Shown here in pieces: positions 27,069 through 36,019 of a DNA stretch of 47,745 nucleotides (the stretch's first letter is position 1; the number at the start of each line of letters is the position of its first letter). The notes beneath the pieces were generated by a model. It searched no databases. It saw only the letters and a list, made by a program, of their open reading frames with translations, and had not been told where the DNA came from. The translations under genes were made by a program, and so were the position numbers. The stretch is taken from positions 1 through 47,745 of the forward strand of contig CAYQTO010000009.1 in the NCBI GenBank assembly GCA_964420455.1, written 5' to 3'. Source of the DNA: CAYQTO01 sp964420455 (GTDB lineage Bacteria; Sumerlaeota; Sumerlaeia; SLMS01).

Positions 27069-28847
27069 ATGAGCGATCTCTTTCCCCGCAGCCTCCGCCA
27101 CCGCGTTGAATCGGTGTTCCGCGATGCTTTTGCAAAGATCGGTGCCGCGGAGGATTTCGGCACCGTCGTCCCCGCACAGAAGCCGGAATTCGGCGACCTC
27201 CAATGCAACGGCGCCATGGCCGCCGCCAAGGCGCTGGGGAGCAAGCCGCGGGACATCGCCCAGGCGGTCGTCGAAGCCATCGGCGAGACGGAACTCGTCC
27301 ATGAACTTGCCATCGCGGGGCCCGGGTTTATCAACATGCGGGTTCGGGAGGAAGCCCTCGCGGGCGCGGTCGGGCGCCTCGGCACGGAGGACCGCCTGGG
27401 GCTTTCCCGGGTGGCCGCGCCGCGCCGCGTCTTCCTCGACTTCGGCGGGCCTAACGTTGCAAAGCCCATGCACGTCGGCCACCTGCGGTCGTCGATCATC
27501 GGGGATTCACTCCAGCGGATTATGCGCTTTGTCGGCCACGAGGTGACCAGCGATGTGCACCTCGGCGATTGGGGCACCCAGATGGGGATGCTGATCGAGG
27601 CGGTGCGGGGCGAGCACCCGGACCACGCCTGTTTTCGTGAGGACTTTGAGGGCGATACGGTCGAGCCGTTCCTCACGATCGACGACCTGCAGCGTCTGTA
27701 TCCGCAGGCCTCCGCCGCCTGCAAGGAGGACCCGGGGGCACTCGCCGCGGCGCAGCGGGCCACCGCCGAGCTCCAGGAGGGCCGCCCCGGTTACCGGGCC
27801 CTCTGGCGCCACTTCGTCGACCTTTCTCTCGAGGAACTCCACCGCGACTTTGCCGCCCTCGGCATCGCCTTTGACCAGTGGTTCGGCGAGAGCCGTTACC
27901 ACGACCAGATTCCCGGAATGCTCGAGGAACTGCGGGCCGCGGGTGTCGCCCAGGAGGACGCCGGGGCGCTCGTTGTTCATGTGCAGCGCGAGGAGGACCG
28001 CAAGGAGGTCCCACCGCTCCTCCTGGTGAAGTCCGACGGTGGATACCTTTACGCGACGACGGACCTGGCGACGATTCGCGAGCGCGTGCACTCCTTCCAC
28101 GCCGAGGAGCTGCTGTACGTGGTCGACAAACGCCAGGGCCTGCACTTCGAGCAGGTTTTCCGTGCGGGGGAGAAGGCCGGCTATCTCGCCCCCGGGGCGG
28201 CCGAGCACCTGGCCTTTGGCACCATGAACGGCCCCGACGGCAAGCCCTTCAAGACCCGTGCGGGGGGCGTCATGCGCCTCGCCGAACTGATCGCCACGAT
28301 GACCAGCGAAGCCGCCCGCCGCATGGAGGAATCGGGCATTGCGGCGGACTACCCGGAGGAGGAGCGCGGGGAAATCGCCCGGCGTGTCGGCCTCGCCTCG
28401 CTCAAGTATGCCGACCTCCAGAACCCCCGCGCCAACGACTATATCTTCGACGCCGAGCGCTTCACCCGCTTCGAGGGACGTACCGGCGCCTACCTCTGCT
28501 ACGCCGTCGTCCGCATCAAGTCGATCCTGCGCAACGCGGCGGAGAAGGGCTTCGAGCCGGGTGTCGTCCTTCCCGCGGCCGTGGCCGAGGAGCGCGCCCT
28601 CCACCTGCGCCTTGTTCTCCTCCCCGACGCCATCATCGACGCTGTCGAGACGCGCATGCCCCACCACCTTGCCGTCTATGCGTTCGAGCTCAGCCAGGCC
28701 TTCAGTGCGTTTTACACGCGATGCCACATCCTGAGCGAGGAGGACGCCGCGCGGCGGGCGTCCTGGCTGGGACTTGTTCGCGCCACCCTCCGCGTGCTCG
28801 AGCAGTTGCTGGAATGGCTCGGCATGGAGGCGCCGGAGCGCATGTAG
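27069..28847 (+). CDS. argS: Arginyl-tRNA synthetase
   Basis: A 592-residue class I synthetase with the N-terminal Arg_tRNA_synt_N domain (to about 90), the active-site loop FGGPNVAKPMHVGHLRSSII, and the MNGPDGKPFKTRAGGVMRL segment that replaces KMSKS in ArgRS. The C-terminal DALR anticodon domain carries AFSAFYTRCHI. The length is normal. Divergent from metG; the 150-nt gap should hold its promoter, but no clear -35/-10 is visible. Its stop is seven nt from the convergent GNAT gene. Confidence 0.96.
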   Translation: MSDLFPRSLRHRVESVFRDAFAKIGAAEDFGTVVPAQKPEFGDLQCNGAMAAAKALGSKPRDIAQAVVEAIGETELVHELAIAGPGFINMRVREEALAGAVGRLGTEDRLGLSRVAAPRRVFLDFGGPNVAKPMHVGHLRSSIIGDSLQRIMRFVGHEVTSDVHLGDWGTQMGMLIEAVRGEHPDHACFREDFEGDTVEPFLTIDDLQRLYPQASAACKEDPGALAAAQRATAELQEGRPGYRALWRHFVDLSLEELHRDFAALGIAFDQWFGESRYHDQIPGMLEELRAAGVAQEDAGALVVHVQREEDRKEVPPLLLVKSDGGYLYATTDLATIRERVHSFHAEELLYVVDKRQGLHFEQVFRAGEKAGYLAPGAAEHLAFGTMNGPDGKPFKTRAGGVMRLAELIATMTSEAARRMEESGIAADYPEEERGEIARRVGLASLKYADLQNPRANDYIFDAERFTRFEGRTGAYLCYAVVRIKSILRNAAEKGFEPGVVLPAAVAEERALHLRLVLLPDAIIDAVETRMPHHLAVYAFELSQAFSAFYTRCHILSEEDAARRASWLGLVRATLRVLEQLLEWLGMEAPERM

Positions 28848-28854
28848 CTCCGCG

Positions 28855-29514
28855 CTAGACCGACGTCTCGGACGAGAGGACCAGCAGCGCGCCCGCGTTG
28901 CCACAGGTCGGATCGTTGAGATAGTTCTTGATGAGGCCGCGAATCTCGAAGCCGACCCGGCGCTGGGCGGAAACGGTGGGGTCCTCGAGACGGCCGGAGA
29001 CCACCGCCGCATAGTACTCGTCGATCGTCATGCTGGCGGCGTGGTCGCGATAGCCGTTGAGCATGCCGACGGTCACCTGGCCCAGGAGGCCAAGAGCGCG
29101 GACGGCGCCCTGGCGGGCGCGATACAGCCCCCGGGCGATTCCCCGCCGACGAAAGTCCGGATGCGTCCCCACATCCAGCCCATACATCCACAGTCCCTCG
29201 GGATCGTGGGAGGTGAGGTACCCGCCGGCGATCACCTCGGCAAAGGTATGCTGGTCCGCCTGGGCAAAATCAAAATCGAGCCGTATGGTGGTGGTCATGC
29301 CAACGACGCACTCCCCCGCAATGGCGACGAACTGCCCCTCGGCGAAAAGCCGGAGGTGATGCTGATAGTGCTCGGCGCGGAAGCGCTCATCCGGCGCGAG
29401 GTCGGGGAAGACGATCTCCTGCAACTCCTCGAGCTGTCCGGCGTGATCTCGGGTCATCGAAACGACCGCGATCTCCGCATCGACCTGTTGTCTATACGGC
29501 TCCAGGTGGCTCAT
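28855..29514 (-). CDS. GNAT family N-acetyltransferase
   Basis: About 219 residues. The acetyl-CoA motif is MYGLDVGTHPDFRRRGIARGLYRARQ with the RRRGIA turn. The N-terminal RDHAGQLEELQEIVFPD and AGECVVGMTTTIRL strands fit the fold. The substrate is unknown. It is the last gene of the sugar operon: ATG 29514 overlaps the TGA of the binding-protein gene (ATGA), and it would be translated with the transporter. The GTATAGAC word encodes Tyr-Arg at residues 7-8 with an AGA codon. Confidence 0.85.
   Translation of the reverse strand: MSHLEPYRQQVDAEIAVVSMTRDHAGQLEELQEIVFPDLAPDERFRAEHYQHHLRLFAEGQFVAIAGECVVGMTTTIRLDFDFAQADQHTFAEVIAGGYLTSHDPEGLWMYGLDVGTHPDFRRRGIARGLYRARQGAVRALGLLGQVTVGMLNGYRDHAASMTIDEYYAAVVSGRLEDPTVSAQRRVGFEIRGLIKNYLNDPTCGNAGALLVLSSETSV
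29490..29497 (-). repeat. GTATAGAC word, copy 7
   Basis: Flanks C/A on its own strand. Sense in the GNAT gene; Tyr-Arg with AGA. Confidence 0.9.
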
Positions 29515-30953
29515 CCGCCGGGTGTTTCCCCCCGCTCCCGTTCGAGGATCTGGCGCGAGGCCTCGTTGATGGGACCCACGATCCGGTCCTCCATCTGGGC
29601 CTCCATCCGCTGGAGCATTTCGCCGGGCGAGAGGCGTTCCTGGAGGAGCAGGTCGATCTGGGGGTTGAAGATATCCGTCTCGAGCACGCCGTAGAGGGGA
29701 ATCTGGGGAATGCGGCGGGCCGTCCGCAGCTGGAGCATGAACTTCGGCAGGTAGGGATACTCGGACGTGTCGAGATCCTCCCAGGCGGCAAGGCGCGTTG
29801 GAATCTGGCCCAGGTTCGACGCCCAGCGTCGCTGGACCGGCTCGCTCGTGAAGTGTTCGAGCACCTCGTAGGCGAGTTCCGGGTCCGGCGCGGAACGCAT
29901 GATCACGCCTGTCTGGCCGCCCACGTTGGACGAGGTGTAGGCCTGGAGACCGATCTCGTCGGCGAGGGTGGGATCGCTCGCTACCAGGCCGAGCCGCTCG
30001 ACCTCCTCGCGTGTTGGGCCCGGCACCAGGGCGATGTCGAAGTCCAGCCCCGCGTTGGTGAAGTTTTCGACGTTCCATGGCCCGGTGAGGATCATGGCGT
30101 ACTTGCGGTTGAGAAAGCCCGCGTCGGGGCTGAGGGCGCTGCGCTTCCACGCGCCTCCCTCGACGCCGCTCGTGACGATGGTCAGGATGCGATCGAGCGC
30201 CGCCTCCGCCTGCGGCGTCACGATGTCCGGCTCCACCAGCCCCTCCTCCGTATACTCAACGAAGTCCACATTGTACATGTTGAAGAAAGGGAAGTTGAAC
30301 CAGAGGGACCCGTGGGCGCCGTAGGCGTAGATGCCGCGTTCGACGTCGGTGAGGACCTCGCCATAGGCGAAGAGCTCGGCCCAGTCGCGCGGGGCGCGGT
30401 TGGGGTCGAGGCCGGCGGCGGTGAGTTCCGCGGACCGGTTGCGGAACAGTTCGCGGTTCCAAAAGAGCGAGACGGTGGTCGTCTGGACCGGGAGGCCGTA
30501 GAGGCGCTCGACCCCAAGACGGTTGACGATTCCCGAGTCGAACGAGGCACCGACGAATTCGGACCGGGCGTCGGCGATGGAGTCGTAGCGCGACTGGAAG
30601 GCGTCCAGTTCGTTGAGCGGCACGAGGGCCCGGCCAAAGGCCAGATCCGTCACCTTGATCGCGTCAACGAAGGCGATGTCCGGCGTCACGTCCGCGAGCG
30701 CCGCCGTCCGCAGCTTCGTGAACATGTCGTTGTAGGAGACGTACTGGATCTCGACCTCGATGGGGGTGCCGGTGCGCTGCTCGTACTCGACCTCGAAGTC
30801 CTCCATGATCTCGCGAAAGACCTCGGTTTCCTCCGGGTTGAAGGCCTGCCAGATCTCCACGCGGCGTGCGTCCCGTTCGCCGCGGCCCGGTCCCCCGCAT
30901 CCTGCGAGCAGGAGGGCCTGTATAGAAAGACAGACCGCAAGGAGACGCCTCAT
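29511..30953 (-). CDS. ABC transporter sugar-binding lipoprotein
   Basis: A 480-residue extracellular solute-binding protein family 1 member, MalE-like. The N-terminus is a lipoprotein signal with LLLAGCGG, Cys19 being the lipidated residue. The mature protein starts EIWQAFNPEETEVFREIMEDFEVEYE and contains YVSYNDMFTKLRTAAL, DIAFVDAIKVTDLAF, LNRKYAMILTGPWNVENF and YTSSNVGGQTGVIMRSA. It captures a sugar or oligosaccharide for the two permeases upstream. Its ATG overlaps the MalG-type stop and its TGA overlaps the GNAT start. No ATPase gene is in the window, so a shared MsmK-type ATPase elsewhere is likely. Confidence 0.93.
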   Translation of the reverse strand: MRRLLAVCLSIQALLLAGCGGPGRGERDARRVEIWQAFNPEETEVFREIMEDFEVEYEQRTGTPIEVEIQYVSYNDMFTKLRTAALADVTPDIAFVDAIKVTDLAFGRALVPLNELDAFQSRYDSIADARSEFVGASFDSGIVNRLGVERLYGLPVQTTTVSLFWNRELFRNRSAELTAAGLDPNRAPRDWAELFAYGEVLTDVERGIYAYGAHGSLWFNFPFFNMYNVDFVEYTEEGLVEPDIVTPQAEAALDRILTIVTSGVEGGAWKRSALSPDAGFLNRKYAMILTGPWNVENFTNAGLDFDIALVPGPTREEVERLGLVASDPTLADEIGLQAYTSSNVGGQTGVIMRSAPDPELAYEVLEHFTSEPVQRRWASNLGQIPTRLAAWEDLDTSEYPYLPKFMLQLRTARRIPQIPLYGVLETDIFNPQIDLLLQERLSPGEMLQRMEAQMEDRIVGPINEASRQILERERGETPGG

Positions 30954-32356
30954 TCCTTCACCGCCCCGGCCGTCAGGCCCTGGAGGAAGTAGCGCTGGAG
31001 GGAGAGGAACAGCACGCTGATCGGCAGGATCGAAAAACACGCCCCGGCCATGATCTTCTCCCACTCGTTCGCGTTCTGCCCCTTGAACTGCTGCAGTCCG
31101 ACGGGAAGGGTCAGCACCTCGGAATCCCCGGTATTGATTATCAACTGCCAGAGGAAGTTGGACCATTGCATCACGAAGACAAGAAGGAAGAGAGTAACCA
31201 TGATCGGGAGGCAGATGGGCACGACAATGGTGCGGAAGACCTGGAGGTCGCTGGCTCCATCGACTTCCGCCGCGGCAAACAGGTCGCGCGGAATCTGGGA
31301 GATGTACTGGCGCAGGAGGAAGAGCCCGAAGACGTTGGGCAGGTGGGGAATCACCATGCCCGCGTAGGTGTTCATCAACCCCAGCTCGAGGGTGATGCTG
31401 AACTGGGGCACCATGTAAATCATGCCGGGGACAAGCATGGACGCGAGAAAGCCGAAGAACAGGACTTCGCGAAAGTGGAAGGTAAAGACGGCGAAAGCAT
31501 AGGCCGCCAGCGTGCAGATCAGGACCGTGATGAGCGCGCAGGAGGTGGCAACCACGAGAGAGTTCATGAAGAACCGGCCGAAGTTGAAATCCTCGGAATT
31601 GAGGATGGTGGTGAAGTTTTCAAGTGTATAGAGGCGCGAGAGAGCCTCGTTGAAGGGGAGTCTTTCGATCACGCGAAGTTCTGTCGCGCTGGCGTCCTCG
31701 ACCTCGAGCTTCCAGCCTTCGGGAGTCTCCTCGAGGGGGAGCTCGCGGCCGTCGATTTCCACGGCAAAGTCGTGATCATTCCCGGGGGTGCGCAGGTGAC
31801 CGGTCAGGCGGTCGCCCACGCGGGCGAAGGCCAGGGAGGGGGTGCCGATGGGGTGAATGCCCGGCCCCGGAACGTCCACTGCCGGTGACTCCGCCGCACC
31901 GGGCCCCACCTTCTCCTCGCCATTGACCAGAAACGACCACGTATAGACGCCGGGATCCAGCGGGCCACCGTGGACCATCCAGGTCCCCCCCTGAAAGAGT
32001 TGCATGGGGTAGGCCTGCTCCTCGCCGGAGGGCGCTTGGAGGACAAGCTGCACCGTGGTGGCGGTGGGGGCCTCGTGATTGGCAATCACATAGGCCCGGT
32101 CGGGGTTCAGCACCGGGAGGCGGAGGGGCGCCTGGTCCCGCGCGGGCGTATAGACGCTTGTCGCCGGCAGGAACTGCAGCTGGAACGCGGTCCCCTTCAC
32201 CTTGAAGGCCGTGAGGACCATCCAAAGCAGGGGCAGCTGGACAAAGATGAGCAGCCCGATGAGCAGGGCGCCAACCATCAGGCGGCCGAGGGTCGCCGTG
32301 GCCGGCGACCGGGTCGGGTGAAGGATGAAGCTCACGAACGGGCCGGCGGGTTTCAT
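30950..32356 (-). CDS. MalG-type ABC permease with a large E-set/CBM48-like insertion
   Basis: A 468-residue inner-membrane permease, about 175 residues longer than its family norm (near 280). TM1 is about 26-49 (VGALLIGLLIFVQLPLLWMV). Then comes an extracytoplasmic insertion at about 66-240, and the normal fold resumes with LYTLENFTTIL and TM2 near 261-287. The EAA loop AAAEVDGASDLQVFRTIVVP is intact near 361-380. Inside the insertion GGTWMVHGGPLDPGVYTWSF and VNGEEK recall glycogen-binding CBM48. It pairs with the MalF-type permease. Two GTATAGAC words lie within the insertion, 207 nt apart. Both ends of the gene overlap neighbours by 4 nt. Confidence 0.88.
   Translation of the reverse strand: MKPAGPFVSFILHPTRSPATATLGRLMVGALLIGLLIFVQLPLLWMVLTAFKVKGTAFQLQFLPATSVYTPARDQAPLRLPVLNPDRAYVIANHEAPTATTVQLVLQAPSGEEQAYPMQLFQGGTWMVHGGPLDPGVYTWSFLVNGEEKVGPGAAESPAVDVPGPGIHPIGTPSLAFARVGDRLTGHLRTPGNDHDFAVEIDGRELPLEETPEGWKLEVEDASATELRVIERLPFNEALSRLYTLENFTTILNSEDFNFGRFFMNSLVVATSCALITVLICTLAAYAFAVFTFHFREVLFFGFLASMLVPGMIYMVPQFSITLELGLMNTYAGMVIPHLPNVFGLFLLRQYISQIPRDLFAAAEVDGASDLQVFRTIVVPICLPIMVTLFLLVFVMQWSNFLWQLIINTGDSEVLTLPVGLQQFKGQNANEWEKIMAGACFSILPISVLFLSLQRYFLQGLTAGAVKE
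31941..31948 (+). repeat. GTATAGAC word, copy 8
   Basis: Flanks C/G. Antisense in the permease insertion; Val-Tyr-Thr of GVYTWSF. Confidence 0.9.
32148..32155 (+). repeat. GTATAGAC word, copy 9
   Basis: Flanks C/G. Antisense, at the start of the same permease insertion; Val-Tyr-Thr. Confidence 0.9.
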
Positions 32357-33300
32357 CGCGAATCCTTCGGCGTCAGCACCTTGTAGTTCACGTAGCTGAC
32401 GAGCAGGGCGATGAAGAGCAGCAGGAAGCTGATGGCCGCCGCCTGTCCGTATTGGGACTGGTCGAAGACCTTGTACAGGTGGTAGCCGCTGACACGTGCG
32501 CTCTGGAGCGTCTGGCCGAACAACTCCACGGACGTTCCCCCCGTATCGTCGGTCATCGAGTAGATCTCCGCAAAGGCATTCAGCGCTCCCATCAGGCCGG
32601 TAACGATCAGGAAGAGGATGATGGGCTTCAGCAGGGGGATCGTGATGTGGAAGAGCTTCTGGCGGGCGTTGGCGCCGTCGACTTCCGCCGCCTCGAAGAT
32701 CGACTGGTTGATGTTGTTCAGGCTTGTGAGGAAGAGGATCATGCCGAATCCGGCGTTCTTGAGCACCATGGCCAGGGCGATCGCCGGCAGCGTTGTCCAC
32801 GGGCTGTTGAGCATCCCCCTCCGCGCCAGATCCGTCAGCCCGATCGAATCCATCATGTAGGAAAACAGCCCCCCGTTGGGGTTGTAGATCAGCAGCCAGA
32901 TCACTCCCACGACGTAGATGTCGTACACGTTGGGGAGGAAGAATCCGCTGCGCAGGAGGCCGAACCCGGCGGCGCTGCGGTTCAGCATCAGCGCCAGCGC
33001 GAGCGACAGGACGAGGCCCGGCGCGATGGTCAGCACCGCATACAAAAACATCAGGATCACCGACCACCAGAAGACCGGGTCCTGAACAATCCGGGCGTAG
33101 TTGCCCAGGCCCACGTAGTTCATCGTGCCGAAGATGTCGTAGAAGTCCGAGTAGACGGTGACCTGGTGAAGGCTGAGCCAGAGGCTGTAGAGAAGCGGAT
33201 AGCCGATGAAGAGCGCGAAGATGCCGATGAACGGCAGGAGGAACGGCAGCGCGCGGAGGTCCTGGCGCAGGGAGATGCGGCCCGTCTCGTTGGAACTCAC
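32353..33300 (-). CDS. MalF-type sugar ABC permease
   Basis: A 315-residue permease with six membrane helices, starting FLLPFIGIFALFIGYPLLYS and including WWSVILMFLYAVLTIAPGLV. The EAA motif contacting the ATPase is EAAEVDGANARQKLFHITIP. The length is normal, so unlike E. coli MalF it lacks the large P2 loop; the extra periplasmic domain of this transporter is in the MalG partner instead. GTG 33300 overlaps the amylase TGA (GTGA) and its TGA overlaps the next ATG (ATGA). Confidence 0.93.
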   Translation of the reverse strand: MSSNETGRISLRQDLRALPFLLPFIGIFALFIGYPLLYSLWLSLHQVTVYSDFYDIFGTMNYVGLGNYARIVQDPVFWWSVILMFLYAVLTIAPGLVLSLALALMLNRSAAGFGLLRSGFFLPNVYDIYVVGVIWLLIYNPNGGLFSYMMDSIGLTDLARRGMLNSPWTTLPAIALAMVLKNAGFGMILFLTSLNNINQSIFEAAEVDGANARQKLFHITIPLLKPIILFLIVTGLMGALNAFAEIYSMTDDTGGTSVELFGQTLQSARVSGYHLYKVFDQSQYGQAAAISFLLLFIALLVSYVNYKVLTPKDSR

Positions 33301-35768
33301 GGTGCCGTGTCCCCGGGAAGGCGGATGGCGACACCGGCGACGGGGGGCAGGCCGACCTCAAGCAGGCCATCGTTCGCGCCGACGTAGGCCAGCCCGTGGA
33401 GGATTTCCGCTCCATCGAGGTCGCGATCCTCAAGCTCGCCGGCGGGAATCGCCAGGCGCTGGCGTTCGGGCGAGTTGTTCAGCACCACGAGAACGGCTTC
33501 GCCGCCGCGGGGGTTCGAGCGCAGGAACGCGACGCAGTCCCGGGCATCGTCCGCCAGGACCGAGTGAAAGTCGCCCCGGCGGAGCACCTCGTGGTTTCCC
33601 CGCAGGCGAAAGAGCGCGCGAAACTCCTCGAGCAAGTCCTCGTCGATCCGGTCATCGGGATCGTCATAGGGCATGAGGTCGGGCCACCACATGGGCATGC
33701 GGCAATGGGGGTCGTCGGCGCCGTACATGCCGACCTCGGTGCCCTGCCAGATCATCGGCGCCCCGACGTAGGTGAACTGGAAGAGGGCCATGAGGCGCAG
33801 GCGTCTATACGCTTCCGGGCCGGGGCGGCTGTCGTCGTAGTCGAAGTCGGATGTCTGCTTGGAGGCCTCGCGGTCGTACTCCCGGTCCGGGTTCACGATG
33901 CGCGACACCCACCGGTCCGTGTCGTGGCTGTCGTGGAGGTTCTGGAGCCCGTAGGTGAGCGCTCGCGGATAGCGCACGCGGAGCCGGCCAAGGCGGCGGT
34001 CGAACTCCGATGCGGTGATCTTCTCCGCGTCGTTGGCGAAGAAGGCGAACACGATGCGGGAAAACTCATAGTTCATCACCGCATCGAAGGTGTCTCCATC
34101 GAGCCACTCCTCGGCCGGATCCCAGATCTCGCCGACCGTGTAGGCGTCGGGATTCACGGACTTCACCACGTCGCGCCACTCGCGCCAAAAGGAAAGGGGG
34201 ATTTCGTAGGGGACGTCGAGGCGCCAGCCGTCGACACCGTCCGACGGGTCGCCGTCGCCGTTGGGGTCCATCCATCGGCGGGTGGCAGCGAAGATATACT
34301 CACGGACGCTTTCCGAGGCGAGGCCGCGCTCGTCGTTCTTGCGAAAGGCGGGAAGCCCTTCGAAACCGGCCCAGCCGTTGTAGTCGAAGGGCTCCCACGA
34401 GACAACCTCGTACCAATCGGCGTACTTCGAATCGCGGCCGTTCTCCACTACGTCGCGAAAGGACACCGAGTCGTCTCCGAGGTGGTTGAACACGCCGTCG
34501 ATGATGACGCGGATGTCGCGGGCCTTCGCCTCGCGGATCAGTTCGAGGAACATTTTGTCCGACGGGTTCCATCCCCAAGTGTCGGCGTCGAGCTCGTCCT
34601 CCCGCGCCATGGAGTCCGCAAAGCTGCCGGGAACGCCGTAGCCGTCGTCCGCGTGGATATAGGACTTGCCGTTGTACTTGTGGTGACTGGTCGCCTCGAA
34701 GACGGGGTTGAAGTAGATGGCGGTGACGCCGAGTTCCTCGAGGTAGTCGAGCTTCTCCATAACGCCGGCGAAGTCGCCACCGTAGAGCCGCTGCCAGATG
34801 TCGGGAAAGCTGTCGCCGTCGCCGTCATGGCGAAAGAGGTCCTCGTAGGCGAGGGGTCCGACGCCGGCCACCTCGTTATAGGCGGCGGTCCAGGGCCGCT
34901 GCCAGGTGATGCGGCCGCTGTTGGCCGTGAAGGGGGGATCATTGGTGGGGTCCCCATTGCGAAACCGATCGATCATGATCTGGTACCACATGGCGTCGGC
35001 GGCCCAATCGGGGACGGAGACCAGGTGTTCGCGGCCGCGTCGGACGGGAAAGGGCCCCATGGTAACGGTCGCGCCGCCGTCGACGACTTCGATCGTATAG
35101 ACATCGGCGCCGCCCTCGAGCAGGGCGTGGGCCTCGAAGAAGTCGAAGGTTTCGTCGGACCCGGCGAGTTCCATGGGCTGGCGGACGCTTCCGCCATCGC
35201 CCCCCTCGAGCACGAGTGCGGCCCCTTCGACATCGCCGCGCCAGGCGCGCACGCGGATCATCGCATCGTCCGGCGCAAACAGGTCGTAATAGGTCGCCAT
35301 GGTGGGCTTGTGGAGGAGCGCGCGTTCCTCGATGTCTCCGTCGCCCCTCACCGCCGGGGTGTCCGGACTGGCCGCAAAGAACCCAAGGGCGAGTTGCGAG
35401 TTCACGCCGTCGTGGCCATCGGGGGCGGTGTCGGGATTGAGAGGATCCGCCACCCACAGGTCCCCACCGTCGGTGAACTTGTAGCCGTAGCGGCCTTCCT
35501 CGATCTCGATCGTTGCCGTGTAGGTCCGGTCGTCGACCGCGGTCATCGGATCGGCGCTGGTGCTCCAGCCGTTGAAGTCGCCAGCGACCGCCGGCGCGAC
35601 CACAGGATCTTCGGGGGTCCACGTGAAGGTCACTTCGTACCGGTTATCGGCGAGTGGGACTACCAGGAGGTGTGCGGGGTAGTCGAAATCAACTTGGACG
35701 GCGGGGAGGCCGGTGAGGGGGAGGAGAGCCGGGAAGCCGGCGAGTGCAATTTTGCGCAAAAGATGCAC
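33297..35768 (-). CDS. Secreted GH13 alpha-amylase/neopullulanase with CBM48
   Basis: About 823 residues. A signal peptide (LLRKIALAGFPALLPLTGLP) is followed by a CBM48-like domain (about 45-128, VAGDFNGWSTSADPM, GRYGYKFTDGG), a second E-set domain (about 150-245) and the GH13 barrel. All GH13 regions are present: DGVFNHLG (424-431), DGWRLDVPYE with the Asp nucleophile, VGEIWD with the acid/base Glu, and NLHDSHDTDR. It cleaves alpha-1,4 (perhaps 1,6) glucans in the periplasm or outside. It is the first gene of the uptake operon. The GTG start has an AGGTGA 9 nt before it. A palindrome (35750-35761) lies in its first codons. Confidence 0.93.
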   Translation of the reverse strand: MHLLRKIALAGFPALLPLTGLPAVQVDFDYPAHLLVVPLADNRYEVTFTWTPEDPVVAPAVAGDFNGWSTSADPMTAVDDRTYTATIEIEEGRYGYKFTDGGDLWVADPLNPDTAPDGHDGVNSQLALGFFAASPDTPAVRGDGDIEERALLHKPTMATYYDLFAPDDAMIRVRAWRGDVEGAALVLEGGDGGSVRQPMELAGSDETFDFFEAHALLEGGADVYTIEVVDGGATVTMGPFPVRRGREHLVSVPDWAADAMWYQIMIDRFRNGDPTNDPPFTANSGRITWQRPWTAAYNEVAGVGPLAYEDLFRHDGDGDSFPDIWQRLYGGDFAGVMEKLDYLEELGVTAIYFNPVFEATSHHKYNGKSYIHADDGYGVPGSFADSMAREDELDADTWGWNPSDKMFLELIREAKARDIRVIIDGVFNHLGDDSVSFRDVVENGRDSKYADWYEVVSWEPFDYNGWAGFEGLPAFRKNDERGLASESVREYIFAATRRWMDPNGDGDPSDGVDGWRLDVPYEIPLSFWREWRDVVKSVNPDAYTVGEIWDPAEEWLDGDTFDAVMNYEFSRIVFAFFANDAEKITASEFDRRLGRLRVRYPRALTYGLQNLHDSHDTDRWVSRIVNPDREYDREASKQTSDFDYDDSRPGPEAYRRLRLMALFQFTYVGAPMIWQGTEVGMYGADDPHCRMPMWWPDLMPYDDPDDRIDEDLLEEFRALFRLRGNHEVLRRGDFHSVLADDARDCVAFLRSNPRGGEAVLVVLNNSPERQRLAIPAGELEDRDLDGAEILHGLAYVGANDGLLEVGLPPVAGVAIRLPGDTAP
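33803..33810 (-). repeat. GTATAGAC word, copy 10
   Basis: Flanks C/G. Sense in the secreted amylase; Tyr-Arg with AGA. Confidence 0.9.
35095..35102 (+). repeat. GTATAGAC word, copy 11
   Basis: Flanks C/A. Antisense to the secreted amylase; Val-Tyr-Thr in its second E-set domain. Confidence 0.9.
35750..35761. promoter_or_regulatory. Palindrome TTTTGCGCAAAA, possible sugar-regulon operator
   Basis: A perfect 12-bp inverted repeat, overlapping the first codons of the secreted amylase gene at the head of the uptake operon. Related TTGTGCAA sites lie ahead of the other two amylase/esterase promoters. LacI-type repressors bind such palindromes; no regulator gene is in the window. Confidence 0.35.
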
Positions 35769-35929
35769 AGACAGGAATCACCTTGGAGAGTAGACCGGTC
35801 CGACGATTCGGCGGAAGTACGTTTCAAGGGCGCGACAGCACCAGCAGGTTGTGAATTCGTCAAGCCGATTTGGACTGGGATCCGTCGCGTCCGCGGGCCG
35901 GCGAGGACCTTTTCCCAAGCCGAAGTTCG

Positions 35930-35958
35930 TTGACTTTCCAAGCGCCTGCGGTCTCCAT
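35930..35958 (+). promoter_or_regulatory. Possible promoter of the lipoprotein amylase
   Basis: TTGACT at 35930-35935, 17-nt spacer, then CTCCAT, which resembles the -10 box only weakly. About 60 nt before the ATG at 36020. Confidence 0.25.
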
Positions 35959-35996
35959 CCCGGCGATCGAAATGGAGCGATTCCCGACCCACCATG

Positions 35997-36008
35997 GTTG
36001 TGCAAAGG
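35997..36008. promoter_or_regulatory. TTGTGCAA box ahead of the second amylase
   Basis: GTTGTGCAAAGG ends 11 nt before the amylase ATG. It matches one arm and centre of the 35750 palindrome (TTGYGCAA), but it is not itself palindromic and also contributes the AAAGG ribosome site. Confidence 0.25.
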
Positions 36009-36019
36009 ATGGCACGAGG

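Noticed and set aside
27124..27133. CTTTTGCAAAG in argS as another operator
   Set aside because: Lacks the central YG of the TTGYGCAA box, is inside a tRNA-synthetase gene and is away from the start region.
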